This document shows, piece by piece, positions 1 to 7,758 of a DNA stretch of 26,032 nucleotides. The notes below the pieces were generated by a model. That model worked only from the letters and a program-made list of their open reading frames with translations. It did not search any database and was not told the DNA's origin. Origin of the DNA: DATAYF01 sp036272735 (lineage in GTDB: Bacteria; Chloroflexota; Ktedonobacteria; Ktedonobacterales; Ktedonobacteraceae); the NCBI GenBank assembly GCA_036272735.1, contig DATAYF010000137.1, positions 1 through 26,032 of the forward strand. The letters run 5' to 3'. Made by a program: the position numbers and the translations under genes. Each line of letters opens with the position of its first letter. Within the stretch, counting starts at the first letter, position 1.

Positions 1-182
1 TATTATGTTTGCTTTTGTACATAGCATAGTATTCACATTGTGAAACGACGATAAATATGCATCGACAACAATGTATAAAGTATAAGGCAGAGTTTGTTAT
101 ACAGATGAGGTTTCATCACTCGACGTCCAGCACAATTTGCCGTACAATGGCAGACAGTATGAACACGGTGGAGGGAATGCTT

Positions 183-1514
183 TTGTCAACAATGCAGACA
201 GCACATACGCTTTACATTGCACCAGCACAACGCATCTATGGAATGCCCGAAGTACCATCCTCGAAGTATTACACCTTACGCTACCTTTTGGCGGCCACGC
301 TAGCAGCGGGTACTAGCCGAGTGGCCTTTCCTGCCAGGAACGATGACAGCGAGGCGCTCTTTCGTGGTTGCCAGGCGCTAGGAGCCAACCTGGCGTGGGA
401 GGATGAACAGCAGAGCATGCTCGCCGTGCGCGGCATAGGAGGCCGACCACACACGACCACGCCGACCACGATCAACGTCGGCAATGCCGGAGCAGTCTTA
501 CGCCTGTTGCTTGGCCTGGGCGCACTACTACCAGAGGTCACATTTGTGACCGATCATCCACAATCGTTGGGGAAACGCCCCAACCGTGAGTTACTGACGG
601 CATTAACCGCGCTGGGAGCCAGGTGCGAAGGGACAGGGCCAGAGGGTTGCCTGCCCATTACCATCCATGGGGGCAAGCTGCATGGAGGACAGGTTGAAAT
701 TTCGGGGGCACGCAGTTCACAGTATGTGAGCGCGTTGCTCTTCCTGGCCCCGCTCGTCGGCGAAGATGTCGCCATCGTGGTTGTGGATGGGTTGAAATCG
801 CAACCATTGGTGCGGGCTAGCCTGGAGGTACTTCAGGAAGCAGGCATTCAAGTAGAGCACGACGAGACGCTGCAGCATTTCTTCATCTCTGGTGGGCAAT
901 CTTATCAAGCACGCGAATACGTATTGCCTGGGGATTATCCAGCAGCAGCAGCTCTGTTTGCGCTGTGTGCTGTCGCCACTGATCCAACAAGCGAACTGCG
1001 TGTAACGCGTCTGCGCCCTGGTGATGAGGTTGGCGAAGCACTGTTCGCAGCCTTCAGCGCGATGGGAGCCGATATCCATAGAGACGGCGACATAGTAACG
1101 CTGCACGGTGGGCGTCCTTTGCGTGGCATCAGGCTTGATGGTGACCAGGTCATCGATTGCATTCCGGTACTAGTCGCGGCAGCCTGCTTTGCCACGGGGG
1201 AAAGTGTCTTTTACAATATCGAGAATCTGCACTACAAAGAGTCCGACCGTATTCACGATCTGTGTGCGGAACTGCAACGTGCTGGTTGTTCTGTACAAGC
1301 ACAACGCGATGCGATTGTCGTACAAGGACGCCCCGAAGGCATCGAGGGTGGCGTAGAGGTCGATGGGCATAACGATCACCGTTTGTTGATGGCGCTGGCA
1401 ACCGTGGCGTTGCGCAGCCGTCAAGGACTGACGTTGACCGGCATTGCCCATATCGCGAAAAGCTATCCTGATTTCTTCGTAGAGCTGCAACGTTTGCAAG
1501 GTGTGGTAAAGTAA
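183..1514 (+). CDS. aroA: 3-phosphoshikimate 1-carboxyvinyltransferase (EPSP synthase)
   Basis: Transfers enolpyruvate from PEP to shikimate-3-phosphate, the sixth step of the shikimate pathway, in the cytoplasm. Family motifs run in order: SSKYYTLR near the N-terminus (substrate-binding Lys), VGNAGAVLR (about 99-106), GKRPNRELL, SSQYVSALL, the PGDYPAAAA loop with its Asp, KESDRI (about 352-357), GHNDHRLLMAL and the terminal KSYPDFF. At 443 residues it has normal family length. The start is uncertain. An open frame reaches back to 57, but the only good ribosome-binding site is GGAGG at 170-174, which sits 8 bases from TTG 183. ATG 192 is the next choice and ATG 177 is too close. In the PEP-binding loop the usual GNAGT or GNSGT reads GNAGA. 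No other aro gene is nearby. The function is very likely; the start is less so. Confidence 0.95.
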   Translation: MSTMQTAHTLYIAPAQRIYGMPEVPSSKYYTLRYLLAATLAAGTSRVAFPARNDDSEALFRGCQALGANLAWEDEQQSMLAVRGIGGRPHTTTPTTINVGNAGAVLRLLLGLGALLPEVTFVTDHPQSLGKRPNRELLTALTALGARCEGTGPEGCLPITIHGGKLHGGQVEISGARSSQYVSALLFLAPLVGEDVAIVVVDGLKSQPLVRASLEVLQEAGIQVEHDETLQHFFISGGQSYQAREYVLPGDYPAAAALFALCAVATDPTSELRVTRLRPGDEVGEALFAAFSAMGADIHRDGDIVTLHGGRPLRGIRLDGDQVIDCIPVLVAAACFATGESVFYNIENLHYKESDRIHDLCAELQRAGCSVQAQRDAIVVQGRPEGIEGGVEVDGHNDHRLLMALATVALRSRQGLTLTGIAHIAKSYPDFFVELQRLQGVVK

Positions 1515-1523
1515 GCTACAACA

Positions 1524-1532
1524 TGGTACAAT
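1524..1532 (+). promoter_or_regulatory. Extended -10 promoter element after aroA
   Basis: TGGTACAAT fits an extended -10 element (TGn followed by TACAAT at 1527-1532). It lies in the gap after aroA and about 30 bases before the next start. No convincing -35 is seen. The same 12-mer TGGTACAATAGG recurs at 16134-16145, also in front of a small gene. Confidence 0.4.
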
Positions 1533-1562
1533 AGGCAACGGTCATGACGGGAAGCATTTTCA

Positions 1563-1907
1563 TTGGCACAGTATTGTTGTTTAACGGAAAGGATGGAACG
1601 GAAGGTGTACAGGTTTAAAGGCTTTGATAGCGCTCAGTGTGGCGATAATATGGCCGCACTAGAAGCTATGGTCAATGCCTGGATGGAAGAGGAGTATCCA
1701 CGCATCCGTCATATGTGCCAGAGCATGCGCGGCGATCATATTTTGCTCACGTTTGTGTACGAAGAAACACGTGAATTGGAGCATCGCGTCTCGACACAGT
1801 CGCGGACAGGTGTAACCGGTGGTTTCCCCCCCCTTTTTGAAAATGATTATGCTGAAGATCAACCCACCGGACCACGTATTCCGGCTACGCCACCACCCAT
1901 GCATTAG
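1563..1907 (+). CDS. Small hypothetical protein, possibly Cse60-like
   Basis: An uncharacterised 114-residue protein. The N-terminal half (VYRFKGFDS... leading to an acidic helix with AMVNAWMEEE, then strands ending in HILLTFVYEE) resembles in outline the small sporulation-associated Cse60 family, which has a short beta strand, a helix with a 'VNxxLEE'-type stretch, then beta strands. This is resemblance by eye only. The C-terminal 35 residues are proline-rich and probably disordered. TTG 1563 has GGGAAG at 1549-1554, 8 bases upstream. ATG 1593 would give a protein starting MERKVYRF, but its GGAAAGG abuts the codon. It lies 48 bases after aroA and 50 before the radical SAM gene on the same strand, so co-transcription is possible. 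Confidence 0.65.
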   Translation: MAQYCCLTERMERKVYRFKGFDSAQCGDNMAALEAMVNAWMEEEYPRIRHMCQSMRGDHILLTFVYEETRELEHRVSTQSRTGVTGGFPPLFENDYAEDQPTGPRIPATPPPMH

Positions 1908-1957
1908 CGAGACATACGATACAGAGCCATATATACATACAGATACAAAGGATACCC

Positions 1958-3229
1958 ATGTCTATTCCATACGTTGTTTACTGTACCCCCGATGGGGAAA
2001 TACGCGAGGAGCCGCATCTGCGGGCTTTAGCCTTTGGCGGTCGCCCGCTCGAAGCTACTGAGCTTATGCCTTTACCGGATGGCGCGACCCTTTCGATGAT
2101 GCCGGATCGCCAGGCCGTGGGACTGAAACAAAACGGCACGCGCCAGGTAGTGAGCCGCTCGCGTGGCTGGGCCATGGCCGCACTCTTACCCATCGGGTAT
2201 ACGCGCACGCAGCTACCCGATTACGAAAAAGTGCCAGACACGGAACCATTGCCGTTTTTTGGCTATAGCGCGCTGGCTGGCATGCAGGGCAAGCTCTACG
2301 TAGCCGCCGTGCAGACCGACGACCCCGCGAAGTGGCACCCACGCGCCTTCAACCGTCGCAAGCTTGAGCGCCTGGTGCGTGCGAAGCGCGTGGCGCTTCC
2401 CGATAACCGCATTATCGGCCAGCACGCTCATTGTGCCCTCGATTACTCGTGTCCAACGGCCAGTAACCTCTTTTTCGAACGCTGGGAGATGGCGGTTGCC
2501 GTTTCTCCAGGCTGCAATGCGCGCTGTGTGGGTTGCATCTCCAAGCAGGAAGAGGAAGACTTGATCTCGCCGCAGGATCGCTTAGATTTTATTCCATCGG
2601 TCGAGGAGATTGTCGAGGTTTCCCAGCCGCACCTGGAGCAGGCGGAAGAGGCCATCGTGAGCTTTGGGCAGGGCTGCGAGGGTGATCCACTGATGCAATG
2701 GAAACGTCTTGAGCGAGCAATCAAGGCATTGCGCGAACGCACCGACAAGGGTGTGATCAATATCAATACCAACGCCAGCAATCCACGCTGGCTGCAACGC
2801 CTCTACGACGCGGGTCTCGATACCATTCGCGTCAGCACCATCTCAGGGCATCCCGAAACCTACACGGCCTACTATCGCCCCATTGGCTACACATTCGCAG
2901 ATGTAAAAGAATCGCTCAAACGAGCCGACGAAGCGGGCGTATATAGCTCGATCAATCTGCTCTGCTTCCCCGGTATGATCGACCGCGAACGCGAGGTCGA
3001 AGCGCTACTTGCTCTGATCAAAGAGACGAATTTGCGCCTGATTCAATTGCGCAACCTGAATATCGATCCCGAGGTCCTCTTGCCACGCATGCCTGATCTC
3101 GCCTCAATGGGTCGGGCGCTGGGTATGCCAGCCTTGATCGACATCCTCAAACGCGAAGCGCCCGAAGTTGAGATTGGCAACTTCACGCGCCCAATCCAAA
3201 GAGCACGCCATACCGCTCCCGCACAATAA
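1958..3229 (+). CDS. Radical SAM superfamily protein
   Basis: A 423-residue enzyme expected to bind a [4Fe-4S] cluster and cleave S-adenosylmethionine to a radical; the substrate is unknown. The cluster motif CNARCVGC is at residues 186-193 (CxxxCxxC), preceded by the strand AVAVSPG. Downstream are features of the partial TIM barrel: FGQGCEGDPL (a glycine-rich SAM-contacting strand), VININTNAS and DTIRVSTIS. About 180 residues precede the cluster, which is long for the superfamily and includes a conserved-looking stretch with two Cys (HAHCALDYSC) just before the barrel. No C-terminal Cys-rich SPASM domain is seen. ATG 1958 is supported by AAAGGA six bases upstream. The gene converges on the GT9 operon across the palindrome at 3242-3291. 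Confidence 0.85.
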   Translation: MSIPYVVYCTPDGEIREEPHLRALAFGGRPLEATELMPLPDGATLSMMPDRQAVGLKQNGTRQVVSRSRGWAMAALLPIGYTRTQLPDYEKVPDTEPLPFFGYSALAGMQGKLYVAAVQTDDPAKWHPRAFNRRKLERLVRAKRVALPDNRIIGQHAHCALDYSCPTASNLFFERWEMAVAVSPGCNARCVGCISKQEEEDLISPQDRLDFIPSVEEIVEVSQPHLEQAEEAIVSFGQGCEGDPLMQWKRLERAIKALRERTDKGVININTNASNPRWLQRLYDAGLDTIRVSTISGHPETYTAYYRPIGYTFADVKESLKRADEAGVYSSINLLCFPGMIDREREVEALLALIKETNLRLIQLRNLNIDPEVLLPRMPDLASMGRALGMPALIDILKREAPEVEIGNFTRPIQRARHTAPAQ

Positions 3230-3241
3230 TACCGCTGGAAC

Positions 3242-3291
3242 ACATAAAGGTTTATTAATGGTTTCCGGAAACCATTAATAAACCTTTATGT
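3242..3291. terminator. Perfect 50-bp palindrome, likely bidirectional terminator
   Basis: The left arm, from ACATAAAGG to GGTTTCC, is matched base for base by the right arm, with the axis between 3266 and 3267 and no spacer. It lies 12 bases after the radical SAM stop codon and 18 bases before the end of the converging glycosyltransferase gene. As RNA it would form a hairpin of more than 20 bp from either strand, but neither side has a clear U-tract. The position suggests a shared terminator or transcript-end stabiliser. The structure itself is certain; the role is inferred. Confidence 0.65.
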
Positions 3292-3309
3292 ATCCTACCA
3301 GGCACCTAT

Positions 3310-4479
3310 TCAAATTTCTGCTTTTTCGTAGCGCTTCTCCTTGCGCAATACTTTGAGCGCGGCCGCTTCTACCTGCTCTACCCCTAACATTGCCAGGCAA
3401 TCGCGGGTCGCGCAGCCCTCAGGTGTACCTAACAGGTGCCCACGATAAAAGCAGGGCATGCAGGGCAGGTTCAGGTGGACAACCTCGGCCTGGCGCGCAG
3501 GATCGCCGCCGGTATACGGTCCCCACGCCGCGTAGTTGGACAGGCCAAAGATGGCGACCACTGGCGCGCCAACGGCCGCAGCTATGTGCATAGGGCCAGC
3601 GTCGTTGCCAATAAAGAGATCGACCAGTTCAAGCGCCGCCGCCGTAACGTGCACGCTACCTTTGCCCGCTAGACTACAGACAGGCATGGCCGAACGCATG
3701 CAGCTTCTCACCTGCTGATGTAGCTCAGCCTCTTCGGGTCCGCCGATCAGGATCAGCCGCCCACCGGTTTTCTGAAAGAGCGCATCGGCCAGTTTCGCGA
3801 AACGTTCAGGTGCCCAACGCCGGGCAGTACTGTAGCCACCGCTACCAGGATGCAGCGCAATCAATGGTCGTTGTTGTAACGCTTCAGGCGAATCATCCCC
3901 ATAGACCAGTTGGCGAGCGCGTGCGCGGTGCTCGTCGCGCAAAGGCAGTACCAGGCGCTTATCGCTTACCTGCGCACCCACGGCCTGCGCCACCGCCATG
4001 CTATATTCTGCTTCATGAATGGCTCCAAAGCCCGCGTCTTTGACCCGTACATTCAGAAACCAGCCGTGACCATTATCCAGCCCCACACGCCACCGCGCAC
4101 CAGTGGCCCGCATTAATAGCTGGTGCTTCAAGCGTCCAAAGCGCAAGGTCAAATGGTGCAGCAGTAAAACAGCGTCGTAATGGCCCGCGTGCAAGGTGCG
4201 CCAGAATACTAGCAGGCGTAACAGTTTGTCGGGATGCGTCACGACCTGGCGCGGATCATCGAACACGTATTTATCCAGCACGATGATGTGATCAATGGTC
4301 TCCCAACCCTGAAGTAACTGCGCCGATTCTGGCGTCACCAACAGATCGATACGCGCCTGGGGATACGTTTCACGCAAGGCTCGCAGCGCGGGCGTGGTAA
4401 GCAGCAGGTCGCCCAGGCTCGCCAGCTTCACCACGAGAATGCGCGCCTGGGATGGCAGGGTAATATGTTCTGTGTGCAT
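3310..4479 (-). CDS. Glycosyltransferase family 9 (heptosyltransferase-like)
   Basis: A 389-residue GT-B fold glycosyltransferase that would move a sugar from a nucleotide-sugar donor to a cell-surface glycan or glycolipid at the cytoplasmic face of the membrane. Visible motifs are the N-terminal strand ILVVKLASLGDLLLTTPALRAL (the GT9 'GD...PAL..L' signature), LIALHPGSGG, RLILIGGPEE, and the donor-site motif NDAGPMHIAAAVGAPVVAIFG. It ends with the GT9 cysteine cluster (CMPC...C...C). It is the last gene of a three-gene operon, starting 3 bases after the GNAT stop codon, so translational coupling is likely; GAGAGG lies 15 bases upstream. The family name comes from LPS heptosyltransferases, but the actual substrate cannot be read from the sequence. 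Confidence 0.88.
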   Translation of the reverse strand: MHTEHITLPSQARILVVKLASLGDLLLTTPALRALRETYPQARIDLLVTPESAQLLQGWETIDHIIVLDKYVFDDPRQVVTHPDKLLRLLVFWRTLHAGHYDAVLLLHHLTLRFGRLKHQLLMRATGARWRVGLDNGHGWFLNVRVKDAGFGAIHEAEYSMAVAQAVGAQVSDKRLVLPLRDEHRARARQLVYGDDSPEALQQRPLIALHPGSGGYSTARRWAPERFAKLADALFQKTGGRLILIGGPEEAELHQQVRSCMRSAMPVCSLAGKGSVHVTAAALELVDLFIGNDAGPMHIAAAVGAPVVAIFGLSNYAAWGPYTGGDPARQAEVVHLNLPCMPCFYRGHLLGTPEGCATRDCLAMLGVEQVEAAALKVLRKEKRYEKAEI

Positions 4480-4482
4480 AAA

Positions 4483-5322
4483 TTAGTTATCAATCCTCTC
4501 AGGCGACCACTGGTAATGAGCAATGCGACAATGCTCACGAAAACCCATACGCTGATAGATAGCGCGACTCATCTCCGTGTCCGTCAAAATAGCCACGCGA
4601 TAATCAGCGGCACGCGCTACGTGCAGGGCATGATAGGTCATGGCGGTACCAATTCCCAGGCGTCTTGCATCGGGCAACGTCGCCACGCCATAAACGCCCG
4701 CCACACCTGCACATAAGAGCAACGAACACATCGCCACCGGCTTGCCCTGCCACCAGCCAAGATAATGGCGCCAGGGCGCGCCCGGACCAAAGCCAACACG
4801 CACGTAGCCATGATAGTAGTCCATGGCGACCTCTTCGGAGGCTCCGAAGCCTGCACGCTCGATGCTGCGCTGTATTGCCATGCCATCCAGATCAGTAATT
4901 TCACGGATGGACAACGATGCAAGGTGTTGTGGCTCAGCAGCAAAGGGAACCTCTTGCAGATCAACAGCCAGGCCAATTGTTTCGAAACCGTGCGTAAAGC
5001 CATGCTTTTTCAGGGAGGAAACCAGGTCCCCTGGATAGGTGGATGGCCCCACAGACCAGCCAAAACTATCCTGGCGCTGCTGAAAATAGGCGATTTTCGC
5101 CGCGATGATCGCATCAACGTACGCTGGCTCAACACTTTTCAGGTTGGTCAGGAGTACGCCATTCATGTTCGGCTTGCCAGAAACAAACCAGCACAACTCC
5201 TGCTCACGATGCAATACAGAAGTAGGCAACACATGCCCCCAGACCGTCATCTCTTCTGCGAAGTTACGTTCCATCGCCGCCACGACAGACGCATCGCGCA
5301 AAGAGTATGCAAGCTCACTCAT
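4483..5322 (-). CDS. GNAT family N-acetyltransferase
   Basis: A 279-residue acetyl-CoA-dependent acyltransferase. The C-terminal half holds the GNAT core: the strand GVYGVATLP followed by the acetyl-CoA pyrophosphate loop RRLGIGT (motif A, R/QxxGxG/A), the helix AMTYHALHVA, then VAILTDTEMSRAIYQRMGF, the usual motif B. The N-terminal half is less conserved and probably a degenerate second GNAT-like domain. ATG 5322 is preferred because AGAGG lies six bases upstream; a GTG immediately before it is also in frame. It sits between two GT9 genes (12 bases after one, 3 bases before the other), which suggests it acetylates a sugar or amino sugar made or used by them. The substrate is inferred, not seen. 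Confidence 0.85.
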   Translation of the reverse strand: MSELAYSLRDASVVAAMERNFAEEMTVWGHVLPTSVLHREQELCWFVSGKPNMNGVLLTNLKSVEPAYVDAIIAAKIAYFQQRQDSFGWSVGPSTYPGDLVSSLKKHGFTHGFETIGLAVDLQEVPFAAEPQHLASLSIREITDLDGMAIQRSIERAGFGASEEVAMDYYHGYVRVGFGPGAPWRHYLGWWQGKPVAMCSLLLCAGVAGVYGVATLPDARRLGIGTAMTYHALHVARAADYRVAILTDTEMSRAIYQRMGFREHCRIAHYQWSPERIDN

Positions 5323-5334
5323 CACACACCTCTT

Positions 5335-6627
5335 TTATTGTGCTGCCAGGATATTTTGTTCCTGAAGCTTCTCCAACACCATAGCATACACCCGCTCAGG
5401 TGCAATATTTTTCATACATTGGGTGGTAAAAAAGCGACAATCGGCCGGTCCCTGTGCACGATAACAGGGGCTACACCAGATCGTATCGCGCAACACCGTA
5501 GCATTGGGACTTACCGGCCCACTCTGCGCGGGATCGGTGGGCCCATACATAGCCAGCAGCGGAACGCCAACGGCCGCCCCAATATGCATCGGGCCGCTAT
5601 CACCGGTAATCATGAGGGTCGCCCGCTGCAACAGCGCCGCCAATTGGAGCAGGCTCGTCTTGCCCGCGAGATTGATCGTTTTGACGTGTGTACGCTTGAT
5701 CACTTCTTCCACAAAGGGCAGATCATCGGGTGCACCAGTCAGCACCACCTCGGCCACATCTTCGCTAACCAGACGATCAATCAGCCGTGCCCAATAGGGA
5801 ACAGGCCAACGCTTGGATTGCCCATTATTCGAGCACACATGGCAGGCAATCAGTGCCTTATCTACTCGTACGCCTGCTTGCGCTAAGAGCGCCTCCACCT
5901 CCTGGCATGCTGGCTGTGGCACCACAAGATGCGGCACACGGTCTTCACTGGTGACCAGTGCACCTGCTGCGTGCGCCAGTTGCAAGCAGTAATCAACCTC
6001 GTGGATCTGATCGCCCGGCTGCCAGTGCCCACCAGAGACCGGATCAGTTAAAAAGCCTGCATAGTGCTCTTTGGCGAAACCAATGCGCCGAGGTGCTCCA
6101 CTTAACGCGCCCAGGATACCCGACCATGTCCCGTGCACGCAGATCGCCAGATCGTACTGCCTGGCCCGCAAGCGTTGACGGAGTGCACGCGCGTCCCGCC
6201 AATTTTGCCCGCGCAACAGTGCTTTGGGACGCCGCCAGATGTTGGGATCATAGGCAATCACTTCATGCAAAGCCGGATGACCAGCCACCACTTTCGCGCT
6301 GCCAGGCGTCGCCACCACGTCGATCTCAGCATCAGGATACGTCTTCTTCAACGCCTGAACGGCCGCTAACGTCATCACAAGGTCACCAATCAGATCGGGA
6401 CGAATAACCAGCAGCCGTCGGGGCTGGAACTGTGGCGGTTTGAGCGCGGGATGGGCATGCAGCAGGCCGCTGAAACGCAGCCAGGCACCGGGCAGCAGCA
6501 TTGCCAGCGTGATACCGCCCAACAATACGCTTTTACACGAGTGGACAACACGGTTGCGCAATTTGCGGCGCGAGTCTGGACGTTGCAGATACCCATATTC
6601 ATCTCTCTGCTGTAGGAGTACTGTCAT
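5335..6627 (-). CDS. Glycosyltransferase family 9 with N-terminal membrane segment
   Basis: A 430-residue GT9 (heptosyltransferase-like) enzyme. After a basic N-terminus comes a hydrophobic stretch (about residues 34-55, SVLLGGITLAMLLPGAWL) that should anchor it in the membrane. The GT-B fold follows: RRLLVIRPDLIGDLVMTLAAVQAL, then VVLTGAPDD, the donor-site motif GDSGPMHIGAAVGVPLLAMYG, and the terminal cysteine pattern (CSPC...C......CM). The open frame runs up to 6756, but ATG 6627 has GGGGA five to six bases upstream and lies downstream of a good promoter at 6695-6723, so the longer form is unlikely. It is the first gene of the GT9-GNAT-GT9 operon and is only distantly similar to the second GT9, so the two probably add different sugars. 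Confidence 0.88.
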   Translation of the reverse strand: MTVLLQQRDEYGYLQRPDSRRKLRNRVVHSCKSVLLGGITLAMLLPGAWLRFSGLLHAHPALKPPQFQPRRLLVIRPDLIGDLVMTLAAVQALKKTYPDAEIDVVATPGSAKVVAGHPALHEVIAYDPNIWRRPKALLRGQNWRDARALRQRLRARQYDLAICVHGTWSGILGALSGAPRRIGFAKEHYAGFLTDPVSGGHWQPGDQIHEVDYCLQLAHAAGALVTSEDRVPHLVVPQPACQEVEALLAQAGVRVDKALIACHVCSNNGQSKRWPVPYWARLIDRLVSEDVAEVVLTGAPDDLPFVEEVIKRTHVKTINLAGKTSLLQLAALLQRATLMITGDSGPMHIGAAVGVPLLAMYGPTDPAQSGPVSPNATVLRDTIWCSPCYRAQGPADCRFFTTQCMKNIAPERVYAMVLEKLQEQNILAAQ

Positions 6628-6694
6628 TTTTATCCCCGGTAGATCGTGTATTTTCCCTTTGTATGCTGAATACCACATCAGCCATTGCCCCTGC

Positions 6695-6723
6695 ATTATA
6701 GGGATTGGAGCGCAAGATTGCAA
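6695..6723 (-). promoter_or_regulatory. Sigma-A type promoter of the glycosyltransferase operon
   Basis: Read on the minus strand: TTGCAA (6723-6718), 17-base spacer, TATAAT (6700-6695). A transcript starting near 6688 would have a leader of about 60 bases before ATG 6627. Confidence 0.7.
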
Positions 6724-7185
6724 ACTTTTCCCCAAATTGCAAAATGGTTGGATCAAGCTGTACGCAGCAAGTGCAGCAAAGGTCCAAAATGCTGACTATA
6801 CGTCTGAAAGATGTTCCGCTTATCGTTAATATAGTTAAACCATACATAATTTTCTTCAACAAATCGAGGGCTATTTACAACATTTATGGGCAGGCAATGC
6901 CATAAATATAGGAACAACCTCCTTCTATTCAGCTCATCCACAATTACGCCGCTATATACCTCGTCTTTTTAAGAACACAGCCAATGGCTATAGGATACGA
7001 TATATGTACAAAACAACCATACCATAGTCCAGGATGTTGGGAGTTTTGATCTGCCATTTCGGGCAAACTCCGTATATTATTCAGCATAGAGAGATAAGGG
7101 GTCGTCTCAATCGAAGTTTGCCAGTCGATAATTGGCCCCATTACCCACGTACCCACGCTGTACAAGCGCTCAACGAGGAGGTCGC
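6724..7185. other. AT-rich intergenic region, no gene recognised
   Basis: About 460 bases between the divergent GT9 operon and the small gene at 7186. It holds several short open frames with no ribosome-binding site and no recognisable protein. A TATATT at 7073-7078 could be a -10 for the downstream gene, but no -35 stands at the right distance. I see no RNA gene or strong hairpin. Confidence 0.5.
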
Positions 7186-7419
7186 ATGAACACTTACGAG
7201 AGAAGGAAAATCGGACGTATCCAGTCCTGCTTAGACAACGGTTCGCTGCAATTATACTGCCATGAGTTTGGTTCCTCGGATGGTTTTTCGAGCACGCTCA
7301 GTGCCGAGGAGACGCTTGGCCTATTAGACCTGCTCACGCGCCATCGCGATGAGATTTACCAGGCCATCGATGAACACGAGAACCAGGCAGTCCCCCATAA
7401 GCATCCATCTTTCGCATAA
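7186..7419 (+). CDS. Small hypothetical protein, 77 residues
   Basis: I do not recognise a named family. The start is clear: ATG 7186 has GAGGAGG a few bases upstream. The protein begins MNTYERRKIGRIQSC, has a short strand pair (LQLYCHEFGSSDGFSSTLS) and then one helix (AEETLGLLDLLTRHRDEIYQAIDEHE). A single helix after a two-strand hairpin fits a small soluble alpha/beta protein. It stands alone: the GT9 operon diverges upstream and an intrinsic terminator follows at 7475-7520. That, together with the strong ribosome-binding site, supports its being a real monocistronic gene. Confidence 0.75.
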   Translation: MNTYERRKIGRIQSCLDNGSLQLYCHEFGSSDGFSSTLSAEETLGLLDLLTRHRDEIYQAIDEHENQAVPHKHPSFA

Positions 7420-7474
7420 ATCGCCATATAATTGCAATGTCGAATACGCATTTCATGAATTATTCCAGCAAAAC

Positions 7475-7520
7475 AGCACGTAGACCACCCGTAGAGGGTA
7501 GGTTCTGCGTGCTATTTTAT
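7475..7520 (+). terminator. Intrinsic terminator of the 77-residue gene
   Basis: The outer stem AGCACG (7475-7480) pairs with CGTGCT (7508-7513), the inner stem ACCC pairs with GGGT around the loop GTAGA, and the tail ATTTTAT follows. Confidence 0.75.
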
Positions 7521-7633
7521 ATACAATTGTTCCTACCCATCCGTAGGTACTAACAAAGAAGTACTTCCGCCCTGCACCTGCTCTTATATCCCTGTATTCC
7601 ATTCGTTTCTATGCTGAATGATCTCGTAGTAAA

Positions 7634-7662
7634 TTTACGATTTTCTACATATTTGCTATAAT
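7634..7662 (+). promoter_or_regulatory. Sigma-A type promoter of the giant ATPase-NYN gene
   Basis: TTTACG (7634-7639), 17-base spacer, TATAAT (7657-7662), with a TG at 7654-7655 making an extended -10. The leader to ATG 7759 would be about 90 bases. The stretch between the upstream terminator and this promoter (7521-7633) shows nothing else. Confidence 0.65.
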
Positions 7663-7758
7663 GGTATTCTGTCCCTACTTGTAGTATCTACGACAGAGGC
7701 CATCTAGCAATTGTTTAACCTGGAACACCTTAAAGGCTTTAGTACGCGGAGGTATCCA

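Noticed and set aside
57..182. An N-terminal extension of aroA
   Set aside because: There is no ribosome-binding site before ATG 57, and EPSP synthase normally begins a few residues before the LYIAPA stretch.
4765..5886. A 373-codon open frame on the plus strand
   Set aside because: It lies antisense to the GNAT and GT9 genes, whose protein motifs are unmistakable, and its own translation shows no domain and an odd composition rich in His, Arg and Cys.
6628..6756. An N-terminal extension of the first GT9 gene to ATG 6756
   Set aside because: The consensus-like promoter at 6695-6723 lies inside this stretch, and ATG 6627 has a good ribosome-binding site.
6944..7165. A 73-codon minus-strand frame in the AT-rich gap
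   Set aside because: It has no ribosome-binding site, promoter or recognisable protein features.
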